Below are positions 1 through 7,918 of a stretch of 10,858 nt of DNA, in pieces. The translations under genes and the position numbers were made by a program. The DNA comes from Methanobacteriaceae archaeon (lineage in GTDB: Archaea > Methanobacteriota > Methanobacteria > Methanobacteriales > Methanobacteriaceae). The notes beneath the pieces were generated by a model, which did not search any database, was not told the origin of the DNA, and worked only from the letters and a program-made list of their open reading frames with translations. Every line of letters starts with the position of its first letter. Position 1 is the first letter of the stretch. Where the stretch lies: NCBI GenBank assembly GCA_900769095.1, contig CAAGFH010000130.1, positions 1 to 10,858 of the forward strand, written 5' to 3'.

Positions 1-17
1 GTGTGCTCTTCCGATCT
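1..17. other. Sequencing-adapter remnant at contig end
   Basis: The first 17 bases, GTGTGCTCTTCCGATCT, are identical to the 3' end of the standard Illumina TruSeq read-2 adapter. The sequence becomes AT-rich at base 18, like the rest of the window. This is most simply untrimmed adapter left in an assembled contig, so the bases are not genomic and position 1 marks a contig end. Positions 18-64 are a short AT-rich stretch downstream of moaA in which I see no gene. Confidence 0.93.
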
Positions 18-64
18 TTATTTGGTTAAATGGTAATGATTAATTAGGTTTAAAGTAGAATTGT

Positions 65-1000
65 TTAATCTTCTTTGTTGAATGGTTCACGGTTATATAT
101 TCCTTTCATGAAGAGTTCTTCAAGTTCCTCTTCACTTTCACCATTTCTTATATGTGAAATTAATTCTACAAGGTTGTCATTTCTAAGTAAGCATGGTTTG
201 ATTTTACCATCTGGTGTAATCCTTAATCTGGAGCAACTTGCGCAGAATTTAGCATTATCAACAGGCTTAACTATTTCGATTTCACCATCGTTTATGTAAT
301 ATTTCTTACGTCCTTGCATAAATTTACGTTCATGAACTTCATCAGATATATTGGTTAGCTTTTCTTCAAGTGGGTCTAATGAATAATGGTGTTTATTGCT
401 GAAGTCATCATCATCACAGCTTTCACTTTCGATTAATTCAATTAACTGAAGGATAATTCCATGTTCCTGACAGAATTTAAACATGTCTTTTATCTCATGA
501 TCGTTGATATCTTTCATCACTACCATGTTTATTTTAACAGGATATAATCCAACTTCTACAGCTTTTAGAATTCCAGCTTTTGTTTTTTCAAGATAATCTT
601 TAGATGTTACGTATTTGTAGGTATCTCTATTTAAAGTATCTAAACTGACATTTACTCTATCTAGTCCAGCATCTTTTAAACCCTGAGCATATTTTTCAAG
701 CAATACTCCATTAGTTGTAAGTGAAATGTCTTTAAAATCAAGACTTGCAATCTTTTCAACGATTTCTACGATGTCTTTTCTTACTAAAGGATCTCCACCG
801 GAAAGCCTGATTTTTTTAACTCCTATTCTTTTAGCTATTTTACTTATAGTAAATAGCTCATCAGGAGTCATTTCATTTTTAGAAGATACCATTCCATCAT
901 GATGACAGTAAAGGCAGTTTTCATTACATCTGTTTGTAATTGTAATTCTTAAGGAGATGATAGGTCTTTTGTATTTGTCTTTAACTACGTTTTTTAACAT
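65..1000 (-). CDS. moaA: GTP 3',8-cyclase MoaA (radical SAM)
   Basis: MoaA converts GTP to 3',8-cyclo-dihydro-GTP, the first step of molybdopterin synthesis, acting in the cytoplasm with S-adenosylmethionine and two [4Fe-4S] clusters. The 311-residue product has the radical SAM triad C25-x3-C29-x2-C32 inside [16 protein letters not shown], the SAM-binding LSGGDPL at 66-72, and the second-cluster triad C253-x2-C256-x13-C270, with [18 protein letters not shown] typical of MoaA. The length is normal for the family. The start ATG lies 4 bases after the mobB stop, and its ribosome binding site (AGGAG) lies inside the last mobB codons, so the two are probably co-transcribed and translationally coupled. 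One oddity is the C-terminus NREPFNKED, which lacks the terminal Gly-Gly known to be important in bacterial and human MoaA. The family assignment is firm. Confidence 0.95.
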   Translation of the reverse strand: MLKNVVKDKYKRPIISLRITITNRCNENCLYCHHDGMVSSKNEMTPDELFTISKIAKRIGVKKIRLSGGDPLVRKDIVEIVEKIASLDFKDISLTTNGVLLEKYAQGLKDAGLDRVNVSLDTLNRDTYKYVTSKDYLEKTKAGILKAVEVGLYPVKINMVVMKDINDHEIKDMFKFCQEHGIILQLIELIESESCDDDDFSNKHHYSLDPLEEKLTNISDEVHERKFMQGRKKYYINDGEIEIVKPVDNAKFCASCSRLRITPDGKIKPCLLRNDNLVELISHIRNGESEEELEELFMKGIYNREPFNKED

Positions 1001-1004
1001 GCGC

Positions 1005-2039
1005 CTACTCTCCTACGTTGATTTTTAATTCTTTAATTTCATCATCAATTTTTAAAGAATTTACAATTGCATAGGTTGTTTCTTTTAAGATTCCCTGGGT
1101 AAATTCATTGATTTCAACACTGTGATTGTTTGTTTTAAGTTCAATTGAAGCATTTTCTAGTTGGTCATGTTCAATATTGGAAATAACAATTTCAATTGTT
1201 TTAACATCACTTTCAGTTTTAAGGGATCTTATCATTCCATTAATGGAATTTGAAACAATATCTTTTGTAAATGCATTTATTTCTAAATCTTTTCCATTAA
1301 TTTGAATACTGCAGTTAGCATCAGTTGGGGTTAAGTGGGATTTTCCAGGGATGATTAATTCAATATCTTGAATATCTTCAACATTATAATCTTTTAAATT
1401 TAATGTATTGATAACACCAAGAACGGACTGTTTTAGATAATCACTAACGAATCTGTTTAATCCAACTACTTTACCGTCAATTGAAAGGTAGCTGTGAACT
1501 CCATCTAAGTTATCTACTGTAATATTTCCATTTCTGATGTCACATGCAATAGCTTCACCGTCATTGTATCCGCAGTTGTTTGCAAATAATGTGTTTACTA
1601 TGTCGTGTGATCTCTCTTCAATGAGGTCTACTAATTCTGTTAAACCTTTATAATCAATTGTAAAGGAATCAACCTGTTTAATTGTGTATTTATCAACTAC
1701 ATCAGGGGATGTTGCAATTTTTGGGTAATTGTATCTTTTAAATCCTTCAATTACAACAAAATCAACATTGTCCATATGTTTTATTAAAAATAGTAATCTG
1801 TTAAGATCCATTTCTTTTCTTACATTAAAGAATGTTGTTGAACCAATTCCAACTACAACATTTGATCCTGCATTTTTATGTTTCCAGGTATCAGTGTTTT
1901 CCCTGTCCATTTCCATTGTATGGTGGGAATGTTTTATTGATGCAACATTATAACCTCTTTTTGTAAGCTCTTCAATAACTTTTACAGTCAGTGAAGTTTT
2001 TCCAGTATTTTTCTTTCCAACTATGGATACAATTTTCAT
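1005..2039 (-). CDS. mobB: MobB-type molybdopterin-guanine dinucleotide protein with triple-repeat C-terminal extension
   Basis: MobB is a GTP-binding P-loop protein that assists attachment of the guanine nucleotide to the molybdenum/tungsten pterin cofactor. Residues 1 to about 165 are a MobB domain: Walker A GKKNTGKT at 8-15, the family signature [19 protein letters not shown] at 34-52 with a downstream KNAGS, and a hydrophobic strand ending VVIEGFKR at 95-102. The protein is 344 residues, about twice the E. coli length (about 175). The extra part (about 180-343) holds three copies of an approximately 45-residue unit, described separately. The start ATG has a good site, AGGGGA at 2047-2052, seven bases upstream. 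It is the first gene of the mobB-moaA unit, divergent from fwd, whose product needs this cofactor. The N-terminal assignment is firm; the role of the extension is unknown. Confidence 0.88.
   Translation of the reverse strand: MKIVSIVGKKNTGKTSLTVKVIEELTKRGYNVASIKHSHHTMEMDRENTDTWKHKNAGSNVVVGIGSTTFFNVRKEMDLNRLLFLIKHMDNVDFVVIEGFKRYNYPKIATSPDVVDKYTIKQVDSFTIDYKGLTELVDLIEERSHDIVNTLFANNCGYNDGEAIACDIRNGNITVDNLDGVHSYLSIDGKVVGLNRFVSDYLKQSVLGVINTLNLKDYNVEDIQDIELIIPGKSHLTPTDANCSIQINGKDLEINAFTKDIVSNSINGMIRSLKTESDVKTIEIVISNIEHDQLENASIELKTNNHSVEINEFTQGILKETTYAIVNSLKIDDEIKELKINVGE
1014..1493 (-). repeat. Three imperfect protein repeats in the MobB C-terminal extension
   Basis: The translated extension contains three related units: residues 183-230 (nt 1350-1493), 244-287 (nt 1179-1310) and 298-342 (nt 1014-1148). 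Each begins with a short beta-like stretch, then a turn (IDGK, INGK, TNNH), then the aligned core LNRFVSDYL / INAFTKDIV / INEFTQGIL, then a predicted helix ending VINTLN / MIRSLK / IVNSLK, and closes with a hydrophobic strand (IELII, IEIVI, LKINV). The pattern beta-turn-N-x-F-[TV]-helix-SLK-beta suggests an internally triplicated small alpha/beta domain. I do not recognise the family. The alignment was made by eye. Confidence 0.75.
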
Positions 2040-2104
2040 TTTATCTTCCCCTTATTATATTATAATATTGTATTTTGTATTAATTAAGAATTTCTAAATA
2101 ATTT

Positions 2105-2123
2105 ATGTGTAGTTACTACACAT
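2105..2123. promoter_or_regulatory. Perfect 19-bp palindromic operator candidate 1 (mobB side)
   Basis: ATGTGTAGT-T-ACTACACAT is a perfect 9-1-9 inverted repeat, 66 bases upstream of the mobB start. AT-rich stretches that could act as TATA boxes for leftward transcription lie just downstream in the mobB direction (about 2086-2104). Its geometry and sequence match the palindrome at 2428-2446, so the same DNA-binding protein plausibly recognises both. Binding is inferred. Confidence 0.7.
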
Positions 2124-2144
2124 TTAGGATGACCAAAATAAATT

Positions 2145-2160
2145 ACATGATTTTTCATGT
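2145..2160. repeat. Short inverted repeat in the divergent region
   Basis: ACATGA and TCATGT form perfect 6-base arms around a TTTT loop. It is not of the ATGTGTA pattern. It could be a minor operator or may have arisen by chance in such AT-rich sequence. Confidence 0.3.
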
Positions 2161-2349
2161 TTTTTTCATACTTTTATGGAATATATTTATTACAAATTTT
2201 ACATAATTTTTACATTTTTTAATGTTATTAATAAATATACGTTCTTAATTTTATTATTTAAAGGATATTTGATTAATTCTAAAAAAATTAATTATTATAA
2301 ATTATTATTTAATTATTTTAAGGATTCTAAGAGATTTTATTAAAAAAAA

Positions 2350-2368
2350 TTGTGTAGTTATACCACAG
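2350..2368. promoter_or_regulatory. Degenerate operator candidate 2 (fwd upstream promoter)
   Basis: TTGTGTAGTTATACCACAG matches operator candidate 1 at 14 of 19 positions. The left half TGTGTAGT is intact and the right half keeps CACA. It ends directly against the TATA box at 2369, the place of the archaeal BRE, so a bound protein would interfere with or assist TFB/TBP there. It was found only by comparison with the two perfect copies. Confidence 0.5.
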
Positions 2369-2378
2369 TTATATATAA
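2369..2378 (+). promoter_or_regulatory. TATA box, upstream fwd promoter candidate
   Basis: TTATATATAA fits the archaeal TATA consensus. Transcription would be expected to begin about 25 bases downstream, near 2397-2403, giving a leader of about 55 bases before fwdH. It adjoins operator candidate 2. Confidence 0.5.
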
Positions 2379-2410
2379 GTATTGTGTCTTTAATCTAGTA
2401 GGTAACTATA

Positions 2411-2418
2411 TTTATATA
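2411..2418 (+). promoter_or_regulatory. TATA box, proximal fwd promoter candidate
   Basis: TTTATATA matches the archaeal TATA consensus exactly. The expected start site, about 22-27 bases downstream, falls at about 2436-2441, inside the perfect palindrome at 2428-2446 and about 18 bases before the preferred fwdH start. This makes it the likelier main promoter, and one that a protein on the palindrome could block. Confidence 0.6.
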
Positions 2419-2427
2419 GGTAAACAT

Positions 2428-2446
2428 ATGTGTAATCATTACACAT
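2428..2446. promoter_or_regulatory. Perfect 19-bp palindromic operator candidate 3 (fwdH proximal)
   Basis: ATGTGTAAT-C-ATTACACAT is a perfect 9-1-9 inverted repeat sharing the outer ATGTGTA...TACACAT arms of the site at 2105-2123. It lies over the predicted start site of the proximal TATA box and immediately before the fwdH ribosome binding site. This geometry suits a repressor, or an RNA hairpin in the leader of the longer transcript. The gene just downstream encodes a helix-turn-helix protein, so autoregulation is possible. Confidence 0.72.
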
Positions 2447-2451
2447 GGTGG
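2447..2451 (+). promoter_or_regulatory. Ribosome binding site deciding the fwdH start
   Basis: GGTGG lies five bases before the ATG at 2457. The in-frame ATG at 2445 has no comparable site upstream and would overlap the palindrome, so 2457 is preferred. Confidence 0.6.
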
Positions 2452-2456
2452 TTCAA

Positions 2457-2906
2457 ATGCCAAAACATATTGCTTCTGGTTTAAAATATTTGGCTGCAGT
2501 TAAATTAAAAATGACTGGTAAAAGTCATCAAGAGATTGCTGATGAGTTAGGTGTTGATAGGTCTACTATTTCTCATTATTTGAATGGTAGAAACTTATCT
2601 TGGAACTCAATTGACGTTGCAAGAACAATCATCGACTTATCTCCCAAAGATTTTTTAATAATGACTGAAGCAATATTTAATAATCCAGAACAGAGTCGTA
2701 AAATTGTGAACATTTGCAAAGAAAGAAATTTCCAAGCAAGTGTAGAAGACTCCTGTATTGGTTGCGGCTTATGTGTAAATGCATGCAAGATGGATGCTAT
2801 TAAATTGGTGTCCTTAAAAGCGTATGCAGACTCCATGCAATGTTGTGGTTGTCAGCTTTGTGAAGATGAATGCCCAACTAATTCAATAAAAATTTTGGAG
2901 ATTTAA
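2457..2906 (+). CDS. fwdH: FwdH-type helix-turn-helix / two-[4Fe-4S] ferredoxin protein
   Basis: This is the first gene of the fwd operon; its 149-residue product joins two modules. Residues 23-42 (SHQEIADELGVDRSTISHYL) are a clear helix-turn-helix with a typical recognition helix. The C-terminal part has two ferredoxin motifs: C100-x2-C103-x2-C106-x3-C110 and C129-x2-C132-x2-C135-x3-C139-P. A helical linker (about 45-92) connects them. There is no signal peptide or membrane segment. The name comes from operon position and resemblance to FwdH as I recall it; FwdH is not part of the crystallised FwdABCDFG core. DNA binding combined with Fe-S clusters, right behind palindromic operators, suggests a redox- or cluster-sensing regulator; this is inference. 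It could instead be an electron-transfer subunit with a vestigial HTH. An alternative start at 2445 adds four residues. The codons are more T-ending than in the genes that follow. Confidence 0.82.
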   Translation: MPKHIASGLKYLAAVKLKMTGKSHQEIADELGVDRSTISHYLNGRNLSWNSIDVARTIIDLSPKDFLIMTEAIFNNPEQSRKIVNICKERNFQASVEDSCIGCGLCVNACKMDAIKLVSLKAYADSMQCCGCQLCEDECPTNSIKILEI

Positions 2907-2907
2907 T

Positions 2908-4005
2908 ATGATTAGAAATTTAAAAGAGGTTAAAGATAATAACTTTGACATTACAAGGTCTGCAGAAGAAGTCAGAAACTTGTCTTTCAATGACCATGTC
3001 TGTTTAGGTTGTGGGATTTGTGAATCCACTTGTCCTGTCGAAGCAATTACTGTAAAAGCTGTTGCTATCGATGCTCGTCACAGAATTTCCAACGACATCT
3101 ACTTCAGTGGACACGAAAAGATTGCTCAAAACTTCCAAGACGACTTTGATGCTCAAAGAGTAAGCATTGACGAAAGTAAATGTGTATTATGTGGTATGTG
3201 CAGTGGATTATGTCCTGTTGACGCATTAGTATTAACTATTGATGGCGTACCAATCAGAGAAATCGAAGCATATCCTCATTACAACGCTTTCTCAGAAATT
3301 GATGATGATGAATGTGTTTACTGTAAAAGATGTGAAATTGCATGTCCTCGTGACGCAATCGTTATCGACAGAGTTTTACCAGACCGTGCTGATTTAGTAA
3401 CTGGTGAAATCGATGTAAACGAAGATGACTGTATTTACTGTGGTGTATGTGAAGAATTATGTCCTGCAGAAGCTATCTACGTTGATCACGAAACTGGTAA
3501 AGAATCTATTGTTATCAACAAAGATGAATGTGTATACTGTCTCGTATGTAAAAAATCCTGTCCTACTAACGCTATCAAAGCTATTTGTAGAGCATGTAAC
3601 TACGGAGAGTACGACTTAAACCCTGCTAACGCAGTTGTTACTGGTAACTCTATTATCGACTCTGAACTCTGTGTATACTGTGGATGGTGTGAAGGCGTAT
3701 GTCCTACAGACGCTGCTAAAGTTAAAAAACCATTCAAAGGTTCTATTGAAGTCGACGATGACAAATGTCAAGCTTGTGGTGCTTGTGTAGATATCTGTCA
3801 ATGTAATGCTTTAGCATTCCCTGTATCTACCGCTCCAGGTTCCAGAATGGCACACGTTGTTGCTTACGGCGAATACTGTGTAAGTTGTAAAGCATGTGCA
3901 AATGCATGTCCTAACGATGCTATTACTGTAGTAAGAACTGAAGTTGACCACACTCCTATTAACTCCGCTACTTGGAAAGAAGCTTTAGATGCTATTAAAG
4001 ACTAG
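2908..4005 (+). CDS. fwdF: Formylmethanofuran dehydrogenase polyferredoxin subunit FwdF
   Basis: FwdF is the electron-wiring subunit of the cytoplasmic formylmethanofuran dehydrogenase complex. In the known FwdABCDFG structure it carries eight [4Fe-4S] clusters and bridges the enzyme units. All eight C-x2-C-x2-C-x3-C motifs are visible in the 365 residues, starting at C32, C92, C136, C175, C208, C255, C287 and C324. Seven end in CP; the seventh (287-297) ends CQC instead. An extra pair, C227-R-A-C230, lies between motifs 5 and 6. The ATG is one base after the fwdH stop, with GGAG at 2897-2900. After roughly the first 30 codons, usage shifts to C-ending codons (AAC, TAC, GAC), as expected of a very highly expressed gene. 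The assignment is firm. Confidence 0.95.
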   Translation: MIRNLKEVKDNNFDITRSAEEVRNLSFNDHVCLGCGICESTCPVEAITVKAVAIDARHRISNDIYFSGHEKIAQNFQDDFDAQRVSIDESKCVLCGMCSGLCPVDALVLTIDGVPIREIEAYPHYNAFSEIDDDECVYCKRCEIACPRDAIVIDRVLPDRADLVTGEIDVNEDDCIYCGVCEELCPAEAIYVDHETGKESIVINKDECVYCLVCKKSCPTNAIKAICRACNYGEYDLNPANAVVTGNSIIDSELCVYCGWCEGVCPTDAAKVKKPFKGSIEVDDDKCQACGACVDICQCNALAFPVSTAPGSRMAHVVAYGEYCVSCKACANACPNDAITVVRTEVDHTPINSATWKEALDAIKD

Positions 4006-4013
4006 GTGATTGG

Positions 4014-4244
<231 letters not shown>

Positions 4245-4257
4245 GGGGGATTATATA

Positions 4258-4827
4258 ATGCATTACGCTAATACTTATTTAGAAAAACCTGTAGTACCTG
4301 ATGTAAAAATTACTGGTGAAGGAACTACTGATGTTCTTAAATGTATGTTAAACACTGGATCTGACATCTACCAAGGTGCTTGTAAGAAAAGAGGATCCAC
4401 TTTAAAAGAAGAATATAAAAACGCTTCCGGTACTTGTTACATGGACCCTAGGGATATGGCTAAATTAGGTGTAAACAACTGGGACACCGTCCTTGTTAAA
4501 ACCGACTTTGGTGAAGTTGTTGTAAACTGTGCTGTATCTAGAGACGCACCTCACGAAGGTACTGTATTCATTTGTAAAGGTCCATGGGCTAACACTATTG
4601 TAAGCCACGATACCTACTGTTGTTCAGACCCTACTTACAAAGGTATTACTTGTACTGTAGAAAAAACTGATAGAAAAGTATTACTCATGGCTGACTTAAT
4701 GAGATGGGTATACAAAAAATACGTTGATGAAGAAGATGACGATGTTGTTGAAAACATGGATTCTTTAGGTGAATTACCTGTTTATCACGGACGTAAATGG
4801 GAGGAGTTGATTGATCATGACTTATGA
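4258..4827 (+). CDS. fwdD: Formylmethanofuran dehydrogenase subunit FwdD (pterin dinucleotide binding)
   Basis: FwdD supplies the molybdopterin-dinucleotide-binding beta-barrel domain that completes the FwdB active site. Residues about 27-137 are the core. Visible family features are the early segment [13 protein letters not shown], the [22 protein letters not shown] block, [12 protein letters not shown], and the strongly conserved [16 protein letters not shown] at 97-112. The 189-residue product exceeds the usual size of about 130. It has a leader of about 25 residues and an acidic, partly helical tail (138-189) containing DEEDDD. Cysteines are unusually frequent (29, 42, 60, 91, 106, 121, 122, 132). 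The ATG follows a strong GGGGGAT (4245-4251). The last codons overlap the fwdB start, suggesting translational coupling. Confidence 0.93.
   Translation: MHYANTYLEKPVVPDVKITGEGTTDVLKCMLNTGSDIYQGACKKRGSTLKEEYKNASGTCYMDPRDMAKLGVNNWDTVLVKTDFGEVVVNCAVSRDAPHEGTVFICKGPWANTIVSHDTYCCSDPTYKGITCTVEKTDRKVLLMADLMRWVYKKYVDEEDDDVVENMDSLGELPVYHGRKWEELIDHDL
4800..4806 (+). promoter_or_regulatory. Ribosome binding site for fwdB inside fwdD
   Basis: GGAGGAG lies within the fwdD coding sequence. It serves either the ATG at 4817 (10 bases on) or the in-frame TTG at 4811 (4 bases on). The ATG is preferred as the stronger codon at acceptable spacing. Confidence 0.6.
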
Positions 4828-6193
4828 ACCACCTGTAACTGATTATGATCACATTGTTGAAAACTGTACTTGTGCTTTCTGTGGTTGTAATTGTGATGAT
4901 TTAGATTACTTAGTTAAAGATAATCACGTTGTTGCTGTAAGACACGCATGCAGATTAGGAGCAAGTAAAATCATGGAAGATATGGACCAAAGATTACTTG
5001 TTCCAATGATTAGGGATGAAAACGGAGAACTTACTGAAGTTGACTGGGATACTGCTTTAGACAAAGCTGCAGAATACATTGCTAACTCTATCAGACCTGT
5101 ATTCTACGGTTGGTCTGAAACCTCAACTGAATGTATGAAAGAAGGTGTAGCATTAGGTGAATACATCGGTGCTGTATTAGATAACCAAGCTACTATCTGT
5201 CACGGTCCTTCTCTCCAAGCTGTACAAAACGCAGGTTACCCTATTCAAACCTTAGGGGAAGTTCAAAACAGAGCTGACATGATTGTTTACTCTGGAAGTA
5301 ACGCTATGAACTCTCACCCAAGACACTTGGCAAGATACGCTGCTTTCTGTCGTGGATACTTCAGACAAAGAGGAAGATTCGACAGAACTGTTGTTACTAT
5401 GGATCCTAAATTCTCAGATACTGCAAAATGTTCTGACAAATGGATTGGATTCGAACAAAACGGAGACTACGGTTTCTACAACGCTATCAGAGCTGTATTA
5501 AGAGGAAAAGAATTATACCAAGACGTAATTTCTGGAATTCCTAAAGAAGATATTTACGAATTAGCAGAAGAAATGAAAAACGCAGAATTTGGTGTACTCT
5601 TCTTCGGTTTAGGTTTAACTCACACTTTATCAAAACAAAGAAACATTGATATTGCTATTAAAATGATTCAAGACTTAAACAAATACAGTAAATGGGGACT
5701 TACTCCTATGAGAGGTCACTTTAACGTAAACGGATTCAACATCTTCATGGCATTTGAATGCGGATTCGCTTTCGGTGTAGACTACTGTAGAGGTTACCCA
5801 AGATACATGTTAGGTGAAACCAACACTATCGATTTATTAGTCAGAAAAGAACCTGACTGTTTCATGGTTATTGCAGCTGACCCAGGTGCTCACTTCCCTA
5901 ACGGAGCAAACCAACACTTAGCTGACATTCCAGTTATTCAAATCGATATTCACTGGGGTCCTTCCACCGAGCTTGCTGACGTAGTATTACCAGGTTCATT
6001 CATTGCTGTAGAATGTGCTGGTACCAGTTACCGTATGGATGGAGTTCCTATCTACATGAAAAAAGCTATTGACAAACCAGAAACTTGTCGTGACGACGAA
6101 TGGATTGTCCGTGAACTTAAAGAAAGAGTAATGAAACTCAGAGAAGAGCCAAACGTAGCTCCAAAATTTGTGCCAAATCCAAACGCACTCTAA
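4817..6193 (+). CDS. fwdB: Formylmethanofuran dehydrogenase catalytic subunit FwdB (W/Mo, CO2 reduction)
   Basis: FwdB is the molybdopterin oxidoreductase that reduces CO2 to formate at a tungsten or molybdenum bis-pyranopterin centre, resembling formate dehydrogenase. The 458-residue product opens with a [4Fe-4S] motif C19-x2-C22-x3-C26...C45. The metal ligand appears to be C128 in ATICHGPS, the position that is selenocysteine in some methanogens, for example one Methanopyrus enzyme. Here it is TGT (Cys), so no Sec machinery is implied. Other family features are [11 protein letters not shown] (about 165), [13 protein letters not shown] and the C-terminal [13 protein letters not shown]...VVLPG. 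The start overlaps fwdD by 11 bases. The tungsten or molybdenum form cannot be told from this sequence alone; 'Fwd' is used because of operon type. Confidence 0.94.
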   Translation: MTYEPPVTDYDHIVENCTCAFCGCNCDDLDYLVKDNHVVAVRHACRLGASKIMEDMDQRLLVPMIRDENGELTEVDWDTALDKAAEYIANSIRPVFYGWSETSTECMKEGVALGEYIGAVLDNQATICHGPSLQAVQNAGYPIQTLGEVQNRADMIVYSGSNAMNSHPRHLARYAAFCRGYFRQRGRFDRTVVTMDPKFSDTAKCSDKWIGFEQNGDYGFYNAIRAVLRGKELYQDVISGIPKEDIYELAEEMKNAEFGVLFFGLGLTHTLSKQRNIDIAIKMIQDLNKYSKWGLTPMRGHFNVNGFNIFMAFECGFAFGVDYCRGYPRYMLGETNTIDLLVRKEPDCFMVIAADPGAHFPNGANQHLADIPVIQIDIHWGPSTELADVVLPGSFIAVECAGTSYRMDGVPIYMKKAIDKPETCRDDEWIVRELKERVMKLREEPNVAPKFVPNPNAL

Positions 6194-6202
6194 GGTGATA
6201 TA

Positions 6203-7918
6203 ATGGAATATATTCTTAAAAATGGTATTGTCTACGACCCAGCTAACGAAATTAACGGTGAGAAAAAAGACGTTATGTTCAAAGATGGTATTATTGTAGA
6301 TGACGTATCTGCAGATGCTAAAGTCTTAGACGTTACCGATAAAATAGTCATGCCAGCAGGTATTGACCCTCACGCTCACGTTGCAGGTCCAAAATTAGTA
6401 GTTGGAAGATTATACAGACCTGAAGATTCCAGAAGAGGTGTTACTCAAAAAACTAAAGTATTAAGATCTGAATCTGGTTTCTCTATCCCAAGTTGTCCTG
6501 CAACTGGTTACAGATACTCAAGATTAGGTTACGGTACTGTTGTTGAAGCAGCTATGCCTCCTCTTGAAGCAAAACACACTCACGAAGAAATTGCAACTAT
6601 TCCACAATTAGACATCCCAGCTTTACCATTATTCGGTAACAACTGGTTTGTAATGGAATACGCAAAAGAAAACAACATTGAAGATATTGCAGCATTTGTA
6701 TCTGCATGGTTAAAAATCTCCAAAGGTTACGGAATTAAAATCGTAAACCCATGTGGAAGTGAAGCATGGGGTTGGGGTATGAACGTACACGGTGTTAACG
6801 ATAAAGCACCTTACTTCGACGTAACTTCTAAAGAAGTTGTAATCGCTTTAGCAAAAGCTAACGAAATGTTAAACTTACCTCACTCTATTCACATTCACCC
6901 TAACGATTTAGGACACCCTGGTAACGTTCCAACAACCATTGAAACTATGGATGCTGTTAAAAACGTTAAAAAAGGTTCTAAAGCAGCTGAAATCAGAGAC
7001 CAAATTATGCACATCTGTCACTTACAATTCCACGCATACACTGGAAACAGTTGGAAAGATGCTGCATCTGGTGCTGAAGAACTTGCTAAATACATTAACA
7101 GTCACGACCACGTTACTTGTGATGTAGGACAAGTTACTTTCGATGAAACCACTACAATGACTGCAGACGCTCCTATGGAATACGACTTATTCAAATTATC
7201 TGGTTTAAAATGGACCAACAAAGATATTGAATGTGAAACTGCAGCTGGTATCATCCCATGTATCTACTCTCCTAAAAACCCTGTTAACACTTTACAATGG
7301 GCTATTGGTCTTGAATTGTTCTTACAAATCGACGACCCATGGAAAGTATGTATGACTACTGACCACCCTAACGCAGGTCCTTTCACTAGATATCCTAGAA
7401 TCATCTCTTGGTTAATGAGTAACCAAAGAAGAATGGAAATGATCGAAAACAGAGAAGTTCACAAATGGGCAGAAAAAAGAACTACCCTTGCAACTCTCGA
7501 CAGAGAATACGATTTCTACGATATTGCAACTATTACCAGATCTGCTCCTGCTAAAATCTACGGATTCACCGACAGAGGTGCACTTACTCCTGGTTACAGA
7601 GCAGACATTGCAGTATACGACATAAATCCTAATGACATTGACCCATCCAGACAAGCTGCTGATATTGAAAAAGGTTTCGATATTGCTGAATACACTATTA
7701 AAGATGGTCAAATCTTAGTAAAAGACAAAGAAATTGTAAAAGTTAAAGAAAGTCAAAACATCTGGGTTAACGTAAAAGGATGGGAACAAAACGAGCAAAA
7801 AGTTATCGACAACATTATGCCGTTCTTCACCCAATACTACTCAGTCAAATGGGAAAACTACCCTGTACATGACCACTACGTATCCAACCCAATTCAAATA
7901 GATGTTGATGGTAAATAG
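6203..7918 (+). CDS. fwdA: Formylmethanofuran dehydrogenase subunit FwdA (dinuclear metal amidohydrolase)
   Basis: FwdA condenses formate, delivered by an internal tunnel from FwdB, with methanofuran to give formyl-methanofuran. It belongs to the amidohydrolase superfamily. Visible metal-site features in the 571 residues are H57-x-H59 in [13 protein letters not shown]179 in GYGIKIVNP (matching the carboxylated lysine known in this family), H230/H232 in [15 protein letters not shown], the H270/H273 region, and D387 in MTTDHPN. The C-terminal beta-domain carries [15 protein letters not shown] (459-473), typical of amidohydrolases. The ATG follows AAGGTGAT, which overlaps the fwdB stop. Length and motifs are normal and I see no frameshift. 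Confidence 0.96.
   Translation: MEYILKNGIVYDPANEINGEKKDVMFKDGIIVDDVSADAKVLDVTDKIVMPAGIDPHAHVAGPKLVVGRLYRPEDSRRGVTQKTKVLRSESGFSIPSCPATGYRYSRLGYGTVVEAAMPPLEAKHTHEEIATIPQLDIPALPLFGNNWFVMEYAKENNIEDIAAFVSAWLKISKGYGIKIVNPCGSEAWGWGMNVHGVNDKAPYFDVTSKEVVIALAKANEMLNLPHSIHIHPNDLGHPGNVPTTIETMDAVKNVKKGSKAAEIRDQIMHICHLQFHAYTGNSWKDAASGAEELAKYINSHDHVTCDVGQVTFDETTTMTADAPMEYDLFKLSGLKWTNKDIECETAAGIIPCIYSPKNPVNTLQWAIGLELFLQIDDPWKVCMTTDHPNAGPFTRYPRIISWLMSNQRRMEMIENREVHKWAEKRTTLATLDREYDFYDIATITRSAPAKIYGFTDRGALTPGYRADIAVYDINPNDIDPSRQAADIEKGFDIAEYTIKDGQILVKDKEIVKVKESQNIWVNVKGWEQNEQKVIDNIMPFFTQYYSVKWENYPVHDHYVSNPIQIDVDGK

Larger units (their letters stand above)
2040..2456. other. Divergent regulatory region between mobB-moaA and the fwd operon
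   Basis: This stretch of about 417 bases has no convincing gene. It is extremely AT-rich and carries the control signals for both divergent units: the mobB ribosome binding site at 2047-2052, a perfect palindrome near mobB (2105-2123), a short inverted repeat (2145-2160), a degenerate copy of the palindrome (2350-2368), two TATA boxes facing fwdH (2369-2378 and 2411-2418), a second perfect palindrome (2428-2446) and the fwdH ribosome binding site. Between about 2161 and 2349 I see only A/T runs and weak short repeats such as TTTTACATAA/TTTTTACATT near 2198-2217. Confidence 0.85.

Noticed and set aside
75..299. Open frame on the plus strand inside moaA
   Set aside because: It is a shadow of moaA, rich in serine from antisense of its acidic codons, with no ribosome binding site or family resemblance.
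2161..2349. Replication origin or CRISPR leader in the AT-rich intergenic stretch
   Set aside because: There are no spaced direct repeats, no origin recognition box motif and no spacer pattern; A/T runs are ordinary for intergenic DNA in this type of genome.
2445..2456. fwdH start at ATG 2445
   Set aside because: It overlaps the palindrome and has no upstream ribosome binding site, whereas GGTGG lies at the right distance from ATG 2457. The choice is not certain.
3586..3600. Ninth cluster in FwdF at C227/C230
   Set aside because: Only two cysteines are present and the full C-x2-C-x2-C-x3-C set is missing; eight clusters fit the known subunit.
5198..5215. Selenocysteine codon or SECIS element in fwdB
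   Set aside because: The metal-ligand codon is TGT (Cys) and the fwdB frame has no internal TGA.
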